A stretch of 64,000 nt of DNA from Pseudooceanicola nitratireducens (GCF_900109195.1 NZ_FNZG01000001.1:744001-808000); one strand, 5' to 3'; positions 26,524-36,156 are shown, counted from the stretch's first letter. Numbers and translations: made by a program. The notes: a model not told the origin generated them from the sequence alone.

Positions 26524-27591
26524 ATGGCGCTCACACGGGAATCGGTCATTGCTGCGCTGCAGCGAATTGAGCTGCCGGATGGCGGCACCCTTGTCTCTCG
26601 GGACATGCTGCGGGCCCTGACGGTCGAGGACGGCATGGTCCGCTTCGTCATCGAAGCCCCGTCGCCCGAGATTGCCCGCCAGATGACCGGCCTGCAAAAG
26701 ACGGCCGAGGCCGTGGTGCGCGATCTGCCCGGCGTGCGCGATGTCAGCATCGTGCTGACCGCCCATGACACCGCCGCGCAGAAGCCGCCCAGCTTGAAGG
26801 TCGGGGGCCACCACACGCCCCAGACCGGGCCGATGAAGCCTGCCGGGGTCAAGCGCATCATCGCCGTGGCCTCGGGTAAGGGTGGGGTGGGTAAATCCAC
26901 CGTCTCTTCGAACCTCGCCGTGGCGCTGTCGCGGGCGGGCAAGAAGGTCGGCCTGCTGGATGCTGATATATACGGTCCGTCCCAGCCGCGCATGATGGGG
27001 GCCAAGGGGCGCCCCGCTTCGCCCGATGGCAAGACGATCGAGCCGCTGCACGCCCATGGGGTCACGCTGATGTCGATCGGCTTCATGGTCGAGGAAGACA
27101 AGGCCGTGGTCTGGCGTGGGCCGATGCTCATGGGGGCGCTGCAGCAGATGCTGGGTCAGGTGAACTGGGGAGAGCTTGACGTGCTGATCGTCGACCTGCC
27201 GCCGGGCACGGGCGATGTGCAGCTGACCCTGTGTCAGCGCAGCGAGCTGTCGGGTGCTCTGGTCGTGTCGACGCCGCAGGACGTGGCGCTGATCGACGCC
27301 CGCAAGGCCATCGACATGTTCGGCACGCTGAAGACGCCCGTCCTGGGCCTAATCGAGAACATGTCGACCTTCACCTGCCCGAACTGCGGCCATGAAAGCC
27401 ATATCTTCGGGCATGGCGGCGTCGTGGACGAGGCGCAGAAGATGGGCGTGCCGCTGCTGGGGCAATTGCCGATCGATCTGGACACGCGACTGGCGGGCGA
27501 CGCCGGCACGCCGATCGCCGCCGGAGAAGGGCCGATGGCCCAGGCCTATGCGCAGCTGGCCCAGGGGCTGATCCGCGGCGGCATCGTCTGA
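26524..27591 (+). CDS. mrp: Iron-sulfur cluster carrier ATPase, Mrp/ApbC family
   Basis: A 355-residue P-loop protein. The ATG at 26524 follows AGGTGG and is preferred over an in-frame start 63 bp upstream. Residues 1-80 are an MIP18/DUF59-like domain, residues 110-350 the NBP35-type ATPase with GKGGVGKS (118-125), [15 protein letters not shown] and [13 protein letters not shown]. Cys285 and Cys288 (CPNCGH) bridge a 4Fe-4S cluster between subunits. It takes up and hands over Fe-S clusters in the cytoplasm. A strong terminator follows, so it is probably a single-gene unit. Confidence 0.94.
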   Translation: MALTRESVIAALQRIELPDGGTLVSRDMLRALTVEDGMVRFVIEAPSPEIARQMTGLQKTAEAVVRDLPGVRDVSIVLTAHDTAAQKPPSLKVGGHHTPQTGPMKPAGVKRIIAVASGKGGVGKSTVSSNLAVALSRAGKKVGLLDADIYGPSQPRMMGAKGRPASPDGKTIEPLHAHGVTLMSIGFMVEEDKAVVWRGPMLMGALQQMLGQVNWGELDVLIVDLPPGTGDVQLTLCQRSELSGALVVSTPQDVALIDARKAIDMFGTLKTPVLGLIENMSTFTCPNCGHESHIFGHGGVVDEAQKMGVPLLGQLPIDLDTRLAGDAGTPIAAGEGPMAQAYAQLAQGLIRGGIV

Positions 27592-27697
27592 CCTTTCAGG
27601 GCGCAGGCGGCGGGTCTTTTTTCCGGCCTACTATATAGACTCTGACGTCCCGACTTGCCGTGCCGCCCTGCGGGGCGTCTGGAGCGGGCGATTTTTT

Positions 27698-27726
27698 GGG
27701 GCGTTCCAAGAAGGGACGCCCCTTTT
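27698..27726 (+). terminator. Terminator after mrp
   Basis: GGGGCGTTCC pairs with GGGACGCCCC (one G.U) around AAGAA, followed by TTTTC; a TTTTTT run on the other side would also let it work on the minus strand. Confidence 0.88.
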
Positions 27727-27982
27727 CTTGTGACCTTCATGCACTGTTCTGGGGTGGGCGGGATTTCATGGTCCGCATGGGATGATTTGGGACGGCCGGC
27801 AAATCACCCCGCAAAACACCATGGGACAGGGGTGTCGTGGTCGCGATTCACCCCTCGATTCGAGGTCGAATTCAGGGCAAATCCCGTCCCATCCCAGCCC
27901 GCTGCCTGTTTTTTCGCAAGCTAAACGAAAAAAAATTCATCTACCTTGGATCGTATGGGACAGGTTGGGTGCGCGCAGTTTC

Positions 27983-27998
27983 ACACCATATATGGTGT
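27983..27998. promoter_or_regulatory. 16-bp perfect palindrome
   Basis: ACACCATATATGGTGT is identical on both strands and lies 13 bp after an MraZ-type pair, about 400 bp before mraZ. A dimeric regulator site is likely; which one is unknown. Confidence 0.5.
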
Positions 27999-28038
27999 CT
28001 CGGTTCCGTGATCGACCGAGATAGGCGTGTTTTTGCCG

Positions 28039-28059
28039 ATATCCACAGGCTGTGCATAA
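28039..28059. promoter_or_regulatory. Pair of inverted DnaA-box-like 9-mers
   Basis: ATATCCACA (one base from TTATCCACA) and, 3 bp on, TGTGCATAA (reverse of TTATGCACA, fitting TTATNCACA) face each other upstream of the dcw cluster. Confidence 0.4.
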
Positions 28060-28294
28060 CTTCCGGGGCGACCCGGATCCCAGTTCGTCCCAAGAATACA
28101 GGCAGATTTTCCTTGTTTCCCATAGATACCCATGGCATCCATAGATCATCAGATGAAACGGGAAACGGGGCGACAAAGACCCCATAAAAAATCCCTAGGC
28201 AGGACTCATACAGGCACCCGCTTTCATCAAACAAAGAGATCCGGCGCGCGAGCGAGCAGACATCCCCCCCAGGTGGCGCGCGCAGTCGGACATA

Positions 28295-28364
28295 CCCGGA
28301 AACGGGACGAGGGCGGCGGATAGGGCAGTGGCAGCAGCTCCTATCCGCCGTTTTCGTTTCCGGG
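28295..28364 (+). other. Two-tier hairpin in the mraZ leader
   Basis: An outer 10-bp stem (CCCGGAAACG with CGTTTCCGGG) encloses an internal loop and an inner 11-bp stem (CGGCGGATAGG with CCTATCCGCCG) with a 15-nt loop. TTTT lies between the inner and outer 3' arms, so the inner stem alone would be a terminator and the outer stem would sequester its T-run. It ends 36 bp before the mraZ start. Confidence 0.7.
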
Positions 28365-28400
28365 GTTCACGCAACAGATCGGGGGGGCGGGACGCAGGAA

Positions 28401-28928
28401 TTGGCTTACATCGAGCGGTTCCATGGCAGCGAAGACATGAAGGTGGACAGCAAGTACCGGCTGTCCGTCCCTGCAGACTTTCGCCGTGTCCTTGAAAGCC
28501 AGGATCCCGACTGGACCCCAGGAAAAGCCCCCCGCATGATGCTGTTGACCGGCCCCCGGCTGGACGGTTTCGTCGAAGGCTATTCGATTGATTCAATTGC
28601 TGAAATTCAGGACGCCCTGTCGAATTCCCCGAAGGCCGACCCGAAGTTCAAGGCGCTGCGCAACCACTACATCCACTCCGCCGTCTCGGTCACCGTCGAT
28701 GAAACCGGCCGGATCGTGGTGCCGCAGAAGGTCCGCGACAAGCTGGGCTTGGGCAAGGATGAATACGTCACCTTCCTGGGTGACTTGAAGACCTTCCAGC
28801 TGTGGAAGCGTGATGAGTACCAGGCCCGTTTCGCCGAAGAAGCGGACGAACTGGGCGAAGATTTCGATCCCGATGCCGCGATGGACGAGCTGCTGTTTGC
28901 CAACGCATCGCCCAAAGAGGTGGAGTAA
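28401..28928 (+). CDS. mraZ: Transcriptional regulator MraZ
   Basis: A 175-residue AbrB-like protein. The TTG start follows CAGGAA and gives AYIERFHGSEDMKVDSKYRLSVPADFR, matching the FxGxxxxxxDxKxRxxxPxxFR pattern of the first SpoVT/AbrB repeat; the second repeat is VTVDETGRIVVPQKVRDKLGL (about residues 94-114). MraZ binds its own promoter region and tunes the dcw operon. It is first in the cluster, 3 bp before rsmH, with a long leader containing MraZ-type repeats. Confidence 0.93.
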   Translation: MAYIERFHGSEDMKVDSKYRLSVPADFRRVLESQDPDWTPGKAPRMMLLTGPRLDGFVEGYSIDSIAEIQDALSNSPKADPKFKALRNHYIHSAVSVTVDETGRIVVPQKVRDKLGLGKDEYVTFLGDLKTFQLWKRDEYQARFAEEADELGEDFDPDAAMDELLFANASPKEVE

Positions 28929-28931
28929 CCC

Positions 28932-29927
28932 ATGGCGGCAAGCGCCCAGACCCCGGACGCGCCCCATATTCCGGTGCTTCTGCGCCCCCTTCTGGAAAAG
29001 GTCGCGCCGGTCGGCGGTGTCTGGCTGGACGGAACCTTCGGGGCAGGGGGCTATTCCAAGGGTCTGCTGGCCGCCGGTGCCGACAAGGTCATCGGCGTGG
29101 ATCGCGATCCGCTGGCGCTGCAGATGGCCGAATCCTGGAAAGACGACTTTGCAGGCAAGTTGGAAATCCGCCAGGGCAACTTTGCAAACCTTGACGAGAT
29201 CGCCGGAGAGCCGCTGGATGGCGTGGTCCTGGATCTAGGCGTCAGCTCGATGCAGCTGGACCTGGCCGAACGCGGCTTCAGCTTCATGAAGGACGGCCCG
29301 CTGGACATGCGGATGAGCCAGGACGGGCCAAGCGCCGCCGACCTGGTCAATGCCATGTCCGAAGGCGATCTGGCCGATGTGATCTTCCTTTATGGCGAAG
29401 AACGCGCCAGCCGCCGCATCGCCCGCGCCATCACCCGCGAACGCGCCCTGGCGCCGATCACCACCACGCTGCACCTGGCGAAGATCGTCGAAGGCTGCCT
29501 GCCGCGGTCAAAGCCTGGTCAGTCCCATCCCGCGACCCGCACCTTCCAGGCGCTGCGCATCGCGGTGAATGATGAATACGGTGCCCTGGCCGAAGGCCTG
29601 ATGGCCGCCGAACGCGCCCTGCGGCCCGGTGGCATGCTGGCCGTCGTGACCTTCCATTCGGTCGAGGACCGGATGGTCAAACGCTTCCTGCAACTCCGCT
29701 CGGGCGGGACGGGGCGGGCCAACCGCTATGCCCCCGAAGCCCCCGAGGACAAACCCCGGTTCGACGTCGTCACCCGCAAGGCCGTGGGCCCCGACGAAGA
29801 CGAGCTGGATCAGAATCCACGCGCCCGGTCCGCCCGGCTGCGCGTGGCGCGCCGGACAGAAGAGCCGGCCGAACCTATCGACCGCAAAGCATTGGGCATG
29901 CCAGTCTTTCAGGGGAAACTGCAATGA
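28932..29927 (+). CDS. rsmH: 16S rRNA m4C1402 methyltransferase
   Basis: A 331-residue SAM-dependent enzyme (MraW). Visible motifs are [11 protein letters not shown], the SAM-binding [39 protein letters not shown] and [15 protein letters not shown], all canonical for RsmH. It methylates N4 of C1402 in the 16S rRNA decoding site. GGTGGAG just upstream is the ribosome site. It overlaps ftsL by 4 bp (ATGA). Confidence 0.96.
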   Translation: MAASAQTPDAPHIPVLLRPLLEKVAPVGGVWLDGTFGAGGYSKGLLAAGADKVIGVDRDPLALQMAESWKDDFAGKLEIRQGNFANLDEIAGEPLDGVVLDLGVSSMQLDLAERGFSFMKDGPLDMRMSQDGPSAADLVNAMSEGDLADVIFLYGEERASRRIARAITRERALAPITTTLHLAKIVEGCLPRSKPGQSHPATRTFQALRIAVNDEYGALAEGLMAAERALRPGGMLAVVTFHSVEDRMVKRFLQLRSGGTGRANRYAPEAPEDKPRFDVVTRKAVGPDEDELDQNPRARSARLRVARRTEEPAEPIDRKALGMPVFQGKLQ

Positions 29928-30322
29928 GAACGTTGCTTTACATCCTATCCTTTGCCGCCCTGTTCGGGCTTGGCTTCTGGGCATATCAGGAAAACTACCG
30001 CACCAAGCAGATCGTCAACGAAACAGAACGATTGCAGCAGGAAATCGCGAACGCCCGCGCCCGTCTGGGCGTGCTGCGGGCGGAATGGGCCTATCTCAAC
30101 CGTCCCGACCGGCTGCGCGAACTGGCCGAGCTGAACTTCTCTCCGCTGGCGCTTCTGCCCATGACCCCCGACCAGTTCGGCCGCACCGACCAGGTGGAAT
30201 ACCCGGTGCCCGCGCCCGAACCCGACCTGATCATCAACAACCCGGTCGAGGTCTCGACCTTGTCGATGGATGCAGCCCAGGGCACAGCCCTGCAGGGCGC
30301 AGAAGCGGAGGACCGGCCATGA
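29924..30322 (+). CDS. ftsL: Cell-division protein FtsL
   Basis: A 132-residue bitopic protein: a short cytoplasmic start, one membrane helix (residues 4-21, [17 protein letters not shown]), then a coiled-coil (about 25-55, [21 protein letters not shown]) and a leucine-rich end with [17 protein letters not shown]. This is the FtsL/DivIC pattern. It forms a complex with FtsB and FtsQ and activates FtsWI at the septum. The gene overlaps both neighbours (rsmH and ftsI) by 4 bp. The acidic tail after residue 85 is not a recognised domain. Confidence 0.9.
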   Translation: MRTLLYILSFAALFGLGFWAYQENYRTKQIVNETERLQQEIANARARLGVLRAEWAYLNRPDRLRELAELNFSPLALLPMTPDQFGRTDQVEYPVPAPEPDLIINNPVEVSTLSMDAAQGTALQGAEAEDRP

Positions 30323-32112
30323 GCGACGCCCCCCTTCGTATCCCGCTGCGCCCGCTGGCCCGTGTTCTTGACGCCCGCCAGAAGGGCGAGAACCCCGATG
30401 CGATCGAAAAGGAAAACCTCCGCCTGAGGCATGAGGAAATGCGCGACCGGGCCCGCACCAGGGCCGAGGGTCGCATTCTTGTTCTGGGGGCCATGTTCGC
30501 GCTGGCCTTCGCCACCATCGGCATCAAGATGTGGGTCGTCGCCGAAAGCGAACCGGCCGAGCCGCGGACCTCGATCGCCGGGGCCCAGATCGTCGCGCAG
30601 CGCGGCGACATCGTCGACCGCCACGGCCGGGTGTTGGCCACCAACCTGGATACTTATTCGCTGTACGCCCATCCGCATCAGATGGTCGAGCCGGTCAAGG
30701 CCGCGAAGGAATTGGCGCGCATCTTCCCCGACCTGGAAGAGGACCGTCTGACCAAGGATTTCACCGGCAAGCGCCGCTTTGTCTGGATCCGCCGAAAGAT
30801 TTCGCCGGAACAGCGCCAGGCTGTGCATGATCTGGGCGAACCCGGGCTGCTGTTTGGCCCCCGCGAAATGCGGCTTTACCCGAACGGCGCCATCGCCGCG
30901 CATATCCTGGGCGGCGCAAGTTATGGCGAAGAGGGCGTGCATGCGGCCGAGATCAAGGGCACCGCAGGGGTCGAACGCCAGTTCGACGACTACCTCACCG
31001 ATCCGGCCAACGGCGGCAAGCCGCTTGAGCTGTCGATCGACCTGACGGTGCAGGCAGCCTCGGAAAAGATCCTTTACGGCGGCATGAAGCTGATGAACGC
31101 CAAGGGCGCGACCTCGATCCTGATGGACGTGAAAACCGGAGAGATCATCTCGATGGTGTCGCTGCCGGACTTCGATCCGAACGACCGCCCCGCGCCGCCG
31201 ACCGAAGGCCACCCCGACGACAGCCCGCTGTTCAACCGCGCGGTGCAGGGGGTCTATGAACTTGGCTCGACCTTCAAGATCTTCACCGCCGCGCAGGCGG
31301 TCGATCTGGGGATCGCCAAGCAGGACACCATGGTCGACATCCGTGGCCCGATCAGATGGGGCCGCCATTCGATCCGGGATTTCCACTGGTACGGCAAGGA
31401 ATTGTCCGTCGCGGATATCATCATCAAGTCGTCCAACATCGGCACCGCCCGCCTGGCCGAACAGATCGGCATCGAACGCCAGAAGCAGTTCCTGGCCGAC
31501 CTGGGCCTGTTCGAACCCACCCCGGTCGAGCTGATCGAAGCCCCAAGCGGCGCGCCCCTGGTGCAAAAGCAATGGTCGGAACTGACGACCATGACGGTGT
31601 CCTTCGGGCACGGCATCTCGATCAGCCCGCTGCACATGGCGGCGGCCTATGCGACCATCGCCAACGACGGCCAGCGCGTGCAGCCGACGCTGCTGCGCCG
31701 CACGGAACCCGCCAATGGCCCGCAAGTCATGTCGAAACCCGCCGCCCGCGAAGCGCAGGACATGCTGCGCCAGGTGGTGACCAAGGGCACGGCCTCCTTC
31801 GCGCGGATCGACCATTACGACATCGCCGGCAAGACCGGCACCGCGGACAAGCCCAAGCCCACGGGCGGCTATTACAAGGACAAGGTGATCGCCACCTTTG
31901 CCTCGATGTTCCCGGCGCATGACCCGCGTTACGTGCTGGTGGTGACCCTGGACGAAGGGGTCGAGACCTCGGGCGACGAACCCCGCCGCACCGCCGGCTG
32001 GACGGCCGTTCCGGTTGCCGCCGAAATGATCACCCGCGTCGCGCCCCTGCTGGGTCTGCGGCCTGCGATTGCACAGAGCCCTCTCGCTGGTATAACGCTG
32101 ACATCGAACTAA
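30319..32112 (+). CDS. ftsI: Septal peptidoglycan transpeptidase, penicillin-binding protein 3
   Basis: A 597-residue class B PBP. The ATG at 30319 overlaps the ftsL stop. A membrane helix lies near residues 50-70, then the pedestal domain (AQRGDIVDRHGRVLATN) and the transpeptidase domain with SxxK at Ser317 (STFK), SxN at 371-373 (SSN) and KTG at 505-507 (KTGT). It cross-links septal peptidoglycan in the periplasm together with FtsW and is a beta-lactam target. A separate frame that begins upstream at 29728 is only an open extension through rsmH/ftsL. Confidence 0.96.
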   Translation: MSDAPLRIPLRPLARVLDARQKGENPDAIEKENLRLRHEEMRDRARTRAEGRILVLGAMFALAFATIGIKMWVVAESEPAEPRTSIAGAQIVAQRGDIVDRHGRVLATNLDTYSLYAHPHQMVEPVKAAKELARIFPDLEEDRLTKDFTGKRRFVWIRRKISPEQRQAVHDLGEPGLLFGPREMRLYPNGAIAAHILGGASYGEEGVHAAEIKGTAGVERQFDDYLTDPANGGKPLELSIDLTVQAASEKILYGGMKLMNAKGATSILMDVKTGEIISMVSLPDFDPNDRPAPPTEGHPDDSPLFNRAVQGVYELGSTFKIFTAAQAVDLGIAKQDTMVDIRGPIRWGRHSIRDFHWYGKELSVADIIIKSSNIGTARLAEQIGIERQKQFLADLGLFEPTPVELIEAPSGAPLVQKQWSELTTMTVSFGHGISISPLHMAAAYATIANDGQRVQPTLLRRTEPANGPQVMSKPAAREAQDMLRQVVTKGTASFARIDHYDIAGKTGTADKPKPTGGYYKDKVIATFASMFPAHDPRYVLVVTLDEGVETSGDEPRRTAGWTAVPVAAEMITRVAPLLGLRPAIAQSPLAGITLTSN

Positions 32113-32128
32113 GCCGGAAAGGCAGACG

Positions 32129-33619
32129 ATGGCGGCAGACAGCGGGCAGACCAGAACCTTGACGCAACTGGGCCTCTCGGCCTTGGGTGGACGGGACGCG
32201 CAGATCACGGGTATCGCCGTGGACAGCCGCGAGGTCCGGGACGGATTCCTTTTCGCCGCCATGCCCGGCACCCGGGTCCATGGCGGAGAGTTCATCCAAT
32301 ACGCCCTGCGGCAGGGGGCTGCGGCCATCCTGACCGATGCCGAAGGGGCCCGCATCGCCGAGGCCGCGCTGTCCGACAGCACCGCCGCCCTGGTCATCGC
32401 CGAAGATCCCCGCCAGGCCCTGGCCGGCACCGCCGCCCTTTGGTTCGGCACGCAGCCGCGCGTGATGGCCGCCGTGACCGGGACCAACGGCAAAACATCC
32501 GTGTCGACCTTCCTGCGCCAGATCTGGATGCTGCTGGGCCGCGAGGCCGTGAACCTGGGCACCACCGGGGTCGAGGGCTGCTATTCCGCGCCGCTGATGC
32601 ACACCACGCCCGAGCCGATCACCCTGCACCGCATGCTGGCTGAACTCTCGGACGCGGGCATCACCCATGCCGCGATGGAGGCCTCGTCCCACGGGCTGGC
32701 GCAACGGCGGCTGGACGGTGTGATGCTGAATGTCGGGGGCTTTACCAACCTGACCCAGGATCACCTGGATTATCACCATGATTTCGAGGAATATTTCCAC
32801 GCCAAGGCCGGGCTCTTCACCCGCGTCCTGCCGCCCGATGCGGCGGCGGTGATCAATATCGACGGTCTGCGCGGTCCCGACATGGCCGAAATAGCGGCCG
32901 ATCGCGGGCTGGACGTGCTGACCGTGGGTACCGGCGACGACGCCGAGCTGTGCATCCTGAACCGGCGTTTCGACGCCGATGGCCAGACCATCCGCTTTTC
33001 CTTTGATGGCGATGTGCATCAGGTGCACCTGAACCTGATCGGCGGCTTCCAGGCGGAAAACGTGCTGGTGGCGGCCGGCATGGCGATCCTTGCGGGCGAG
33101 GATGCGGATCAGGTCTTCAACGTTTTGCCTGCGCTCGACACCGTGCATGGCCGGATGGAGCTGGTGGCCCGTCGCACCAATGGCGCGGCTGTCTTTGTCG
33201 ACTACGCCCATACGCCCGACGCCGTGGCCACTGCGCTGAAGGCGCTGCGCCCGCATGTGATGGGTCGGCTGATCGCCGTGATCGGTGCCGGCGGCGACCG
33301 CGACCGCACGAAACGCCCCCTGATGGGCGAGGCCGCGACCGCTCATGCCGATGTGGTTTTCGTCACCGACGACAACCCGCGCAGCGAAGATCCCGCCGCC
33401 ATCCGCGCCGAGGTTCTGCTGGGCGCCCCCGACGCGACCGAAGTGGGCGACCGGGCCGAGGCGATCCTGCGCGCAGTCGATGCGCTAGGCCCCGGCGACG
33501 CGCTGCTGATTGCAGGAAAAGGACATGAGACCGGGCAGATTGTCGGGGATACCACCTATCCCTTTGACGATTCCGAACAAGCCAGCGTTGCGGTCTCGGC
33601 ATTGGATGGACAGCTGTAA
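32129..33619 (+). CDS. murE: UDP-MurNAc-tripeptide synthetase, meso-diaminopimelate adding
   Basis: A 496-residue Mur ligase. ATP-binding TGTNGKTS is at residues 117-124; MEASSHGL and the C-terminal DNPRSEDP are present. Asp-Asn-Pro-Arg (DNPR) is the motif that selects meso-diaminopimelate over lysine. It adds the third stem-peptide residue in the cytoplasm. Its stop overlaps the murF start by one base (TAATG). Confidence 0.96.
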   Translation: MAADSGQTRTLTQLGLSALGGRDAQITGIAVDSREVRDGFLFAAMPGTRVHGGEFIQYALRQGAAAILTDAEGARIAEAALSDSTAALVIAEDPRQALAGTAALWFGTQPRVMAAVTGTNGKTSVSTFLRQIWMLLGREAVNLGTTGVEGCYSAPLMHTTPEPITLHRMLAELSDAGITHAAMEASSHGLAQRRLDGVMLNVGGFTNLTQDHLDYHHDFEEYFHAKAGLFTRVLPPDAAAVINIDGLRGPDMAEIAADRGLDVLTVGTGDDAELCILNRRFDADGQTIRFSFDGDVHQVHLNLIGGFQAENVLVAAGMAILAGEDADQVFNVLPALDTVHGRMELVARRTNGAAVFVDYAHTPDAVATALKALRPHVMGRLIAVIGAGGDRDRTKRPLMGEAATAHADVVFVTDDNPRSEDPAAIRAEVLLGAPDATEVGDRAEAILRAVDALGPGDALLIAGKGHETGQIVGDTTYPFDDSEQASVAVSALDGQL

Positions 33620-35049
33620 TGACGCTTTGGACTGCTGAAGAAGCCGCCCGCGCCACCCTGGGCGAGGCCCGTGGCGACTGGTCCGTGACCGGCGTTTCGA
33701 TCGACACCCGCACGATCCGGCCCGGCGATCTGTTCGTCGCGCTGTCTGCCGCCCGCGATGGCCACGACTTCGTCGCCCAGGCGCTGGAAAAGGGGGCAGG
33801 GGCCGCGCTGGTGTCGCGGATCCCTGATGGCGTTCCTGCCGATGCGCCGCTGTTGATCGTGCCCGACGTTCTGCCGGGGCTCGAGGCGCTAGGCCGCGCC
33901 GCCCGCGCCCGTATCGACGGCAAGGTCGTGGCGGTGACGGGATCGGTCGGCAAGACCTCGACCAAGGAAATGCTGCGCACCGTTCTGGGCGGCCAGGCCC
34001 GCGTGCACGCGGCCGAGGCGTCCTACAACAACCACTGGGGCGTGCCGCTGACGCTGGCCCGCATGCCGCGCGACACCGAGATCGCGGTGATCGAGATCGG
34101 CATGAACCACCCCGGAGAGATCGCGCCGCTGTCGCGTCTGGCGCGCCCGCATGTGGCGATGATCACCACCGTGGGCACCGCGCATCTGGAAGCCTTCGAC
34201 AACATCGACGGCATTGCGCGCGAAAAGGCGTCGATCTTTGCCGGTCTCATGCCCGAAGGCTGGGCCGTGGTGAACGGCGACCTGCCGACCACCCCGATTC
34301 TGTCCGCAGCCGCGAAGGACGCCGGGGCGAAGATCCTGACCTTTGGTGAGGCCCCCGCGAACCACCATCGCCTGCTGAACGTCGAGATCGTCGATCAATC
34401 CACTGTGGCCGAGGCCCGGATCTGGCGCGCACCGGCGCTTTTCCGCCTGTCCGCCGCAGGCCGTCACTATGCGCTGAACGCGCTTGGCGTGCTGGCCGTG
34501 GTCCAGGCGCTTGGCCTTGACCGGGCGCTGGCCTGCACCGATCTGGCACAATGGGCCCCGCCGGCGGGGCGGGGGATGCGCGAACGCATCCTGCTGGACC
34601 GGGTGGACGACCATCTGGCGTTCGAACTGATCGACGACGCCTTCAATGCCAACCCCGTGTCCATGGCTGCCTCGCTCGAGGTGATCGCGGCCGCGAAACC
34701 GCAGAACAACCTTGGCCGCAAGGCGCAGGGTCGCCGCATCGCCATCCTGGGCGAGATGCTGGAACTGGGCCCCGACGAGATCGCTATGCATGCGGGCCTG
34801 GCTGATCTTCCCGCCATGGCGCGGATGGACGTGGTGCATTGCGTCGGTGATCGGATGCAGGCGCTGTACGAGGCGCTGCCGCCTGAAAAACGCGGCCGCT
34901 TTGCCGGCAAGGCCACGGATCTGGCCGACAAGGCCCTGCGCCTGGTCGATGCCGGCGATGTCGTGCTGGTCAAGGGATCAAAGGGGTCGCGCGTCTCTCT
35001 GGTTGTTGACGCGCTGCGGAAATTGGGCCATCCCGCGCCGGATGGCTAG
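33619..35049 (+). CDS. murF: UDP-MurNAc-tripeptide:D-Ala-D-Ala ligase
   Basis: A 476-residue Mur ligase with TGSVGKTSTKE at residues 107-117, EIGMNHPGEI and IDDAFNANPVSM, the last being the MurF signature. It adds D-alanyl-D-alanine, completing the UDP-MurNAc-pentapeptide. It follows murE directly and precedes mraY by 24 bp. Confidence 0.96.
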   Translation: MTLWTAEEAARATLGEARGDWSVTGVSIDTRTIRPGDLFVALSAARDGHDFVAQALEKGAGAALVSRIPDGVPADAPLLIVPDVLPGLEALGRAARARIDGKVVAVTGSVGKTSTKEMLRTVLGGQARVHAAEASYNNHWGVPLTLARMPRDTEIAVIEIGMNHPGEIAPLSRLARPHVAMITTVGTAHLEAFDNIDGIAREKASIFAGLMPEGWAVVNGDLPTTPILSAAAKDAGAKILTFGEAPANHHRLLNVEIVDQSTVAEARIWRAPALFRLSAAGRHYALNALGVLAVVQALGLDRALACTDLAQWAPPAGRGMRERILLDRVDDHLAFELIDDAFNANPVSMAASLEVIAAAKPQNNLGRKAQGRRIAILGEMLELGPDEIAMHAGLADLPAMARMDVVHCVGDRMQALYEALPPEKRGRFAGKATDLADKALRLVDAGDVVLVKGSKGSRVSLVVDALRKLGHPAPDG

Positions 35050-35073
35050 GGGCCCCGCACAGGAGAACGCGAG

Positions 35074-36156
35074 ATGTTGTATTGGTTAACTGCCCTGTCT
35101 GACGGTGGCGACCTGTTCAACCTGTTCCGCTATATCACTTTCCGTGCGGGCGGCGCCTTCATGACGGCGCTGATCTTTGGCTTCCTGTTCGGGCGTCCGC
35201 TGATCAACGTGCTGCGCCGCCGTCAGGGCAAGGGCCAGCCGATCCGCAATGACGGCCCCGAGGGGCATTTCGTCAAGGCCGGCACGCCGACCATGGGCGG
35301 GCTGCTGATCGTGGGCGCGCTGCTGACCTCGACCCTTCTGTGGGCGCGGCTGGACAATGGCTATGTCTGGATCGTTCTGTTTGTCACCATGGGCTTCGGC
35401 CTGATCGGCTTTGCAGACGACTACGCCAAGGTGTCCAAACAGAACACCAAGGGCGTGCCGGGGCGCGTGCGCATCCTGCTTGGCCTGGTGATTTCGCTGA
35501 TCGCCGCCTACTGGGCCTCGATCCTCCACCCGGAAGAGCTTCAGTTTCGCCTGGCCCTGCCGGTCTTCAAGGACGTGCTGCTGAATTTCGGCTATCTTTT
35601 CCTGCCCTTCGCCATGTTCGTCATCGTCGGCGCGGCCAATGCCGTGAACCTGACCGACGGCTTGGACGGTCTGGCGATCATGCCCTCGATGATTGCCGCC
35701 GGTGCGCTTGGCATCATCGCTTATACCGTGGGCCGCGTGGACTTTTCCGAATACCTTGACGTGCACTACGTGCCCGGCACCGGCGAAATCCTGATCTTCG
35801 TGGCTGGCCTGATCGGCGGCGGGCTGGGGTTCCTGTGGTACAACGCGCCGCCCGCGGCCGTCTTCATGGGCGACACCGGATCGCTGGCGCTTGGCGGGGC
35901 CATCGGGGCCATCGCCGTTGCCACCAAGCATGAAATCGTCCTCGGCATCGTTGGCGGCATCTTCGTGGTCGAGGCGCTCTCGGTCATCATCCAGGTGCTG
36001 TATTTCAAGCGCACCGGCAAGCGGGTCTTCCTGATGGCGCCGATCCATCACCACTATGAGAAGAAGGGCTGGGCCGAGCCGACGATCGTGATCCGCTTCT
36101 GGATCATTTCCCTGATCCTCGCCCTGATCGGCCTGGCGACGCTGAAACTGCGCTGA
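35074..36156 (+). CDS. mraY: Phospho-MurNAc-pentapeptide translocase
   Basis: A 360-residue protein with about ten membrane helices. Catalytic motifs are [14 protein letters not shown] (Asp pair), [13 protein letters not shown] and the HHHYEKKGW loop. It transfers phospho-MurNAc-pentapeptide to undecaprenyl phosphate, making lipid I at the inner membrane. In this cluster it is followed not by murD, as is usual, but by a secreted protease gene. Confidence 0.96.
   Translation: MLYWLTALSDGGDLFNLFRYITFRAGGAFMTALIFGFLFGRPLINVLRRRQGKGQPIRNDGPEGHFVKAGTPTMGGLLIVGALLTSTLLWARLDNGYVWIVLFVTMGFGLIGFADDYAKVSKQNTKGVPGRVRILLGLVISLIAAYWASILHPEELQFRLALPVFKDVLLNFGYLFLPFAMFVIVGAANAVNLTDGLDGLAIMPSMIAAGALGIIAYTVGRVDFSEYLDVHYVPGTGEILIFVAGLIGGGLGFLWYNAPPAAVFMGDTGSLALGGAIGAIAVATKHEIVLGIVGGIFVVEALSVIIQVLYFKRTGKRVFLMAPIHHHYEKKGWAEPTIVIRFWIISLILALIGLATLKLR

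Larger units (their letters stand above)
27778..28092. promoter_or_regulatory. Four MraZ-type repeat pairs (TGGGN-N5-TGGGN)
   Basis: Pairs are at 27778-27792 (plus), 27882-27896 (minus, one half-site CGGGA), 27956-27970 (plus) and 28078-28092 (minus). Each has two half-sites spaced by five bases, as in the MraZ boxes of other bacteria. They lie 310-620 bp before mraZ, farther than usual. Confidence 0.5.
27592..28400. other. 809-bp region upstream of mraZ: terminator, MraZ-type repeats, DnaA-like boxes and leader hairpin
   Basis: No gene is supported; frames of about 80-116 codons on both strands have unusual composition and overlap one another. It contains the mrp terminator (27698-27726), four TGGGN-N5-TGGGN-like pairs (27778-28092), a 16-bp palindrome (27983-27998), two DnaA-box-like 9-mers (28039-28059) and a two-tier hairpin just before mraZ (28295-28364). 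It is the longest gap in the window and AT-richer than the genes around it. Confidence 0.7.

Noticed and set aside
27837-28234. Small proteins on either strand within the mraZ upstream gap
   Set aside because: Frames overlap each other on both strands, composition is atypical and no ribosome site precedes them.
27592-28400. RNase P RNA (rnpB) gene in the mraZ upstream gap
   Set aside because: The conserved GAGGAAAGTCC-type P4 segment and its partner ACAGAA were not found.
30091-32565. 824-codon minus-strand frame opposite ftsI and murE
   Set aside because: It covers two well-supported genes and has no recognisable domain.
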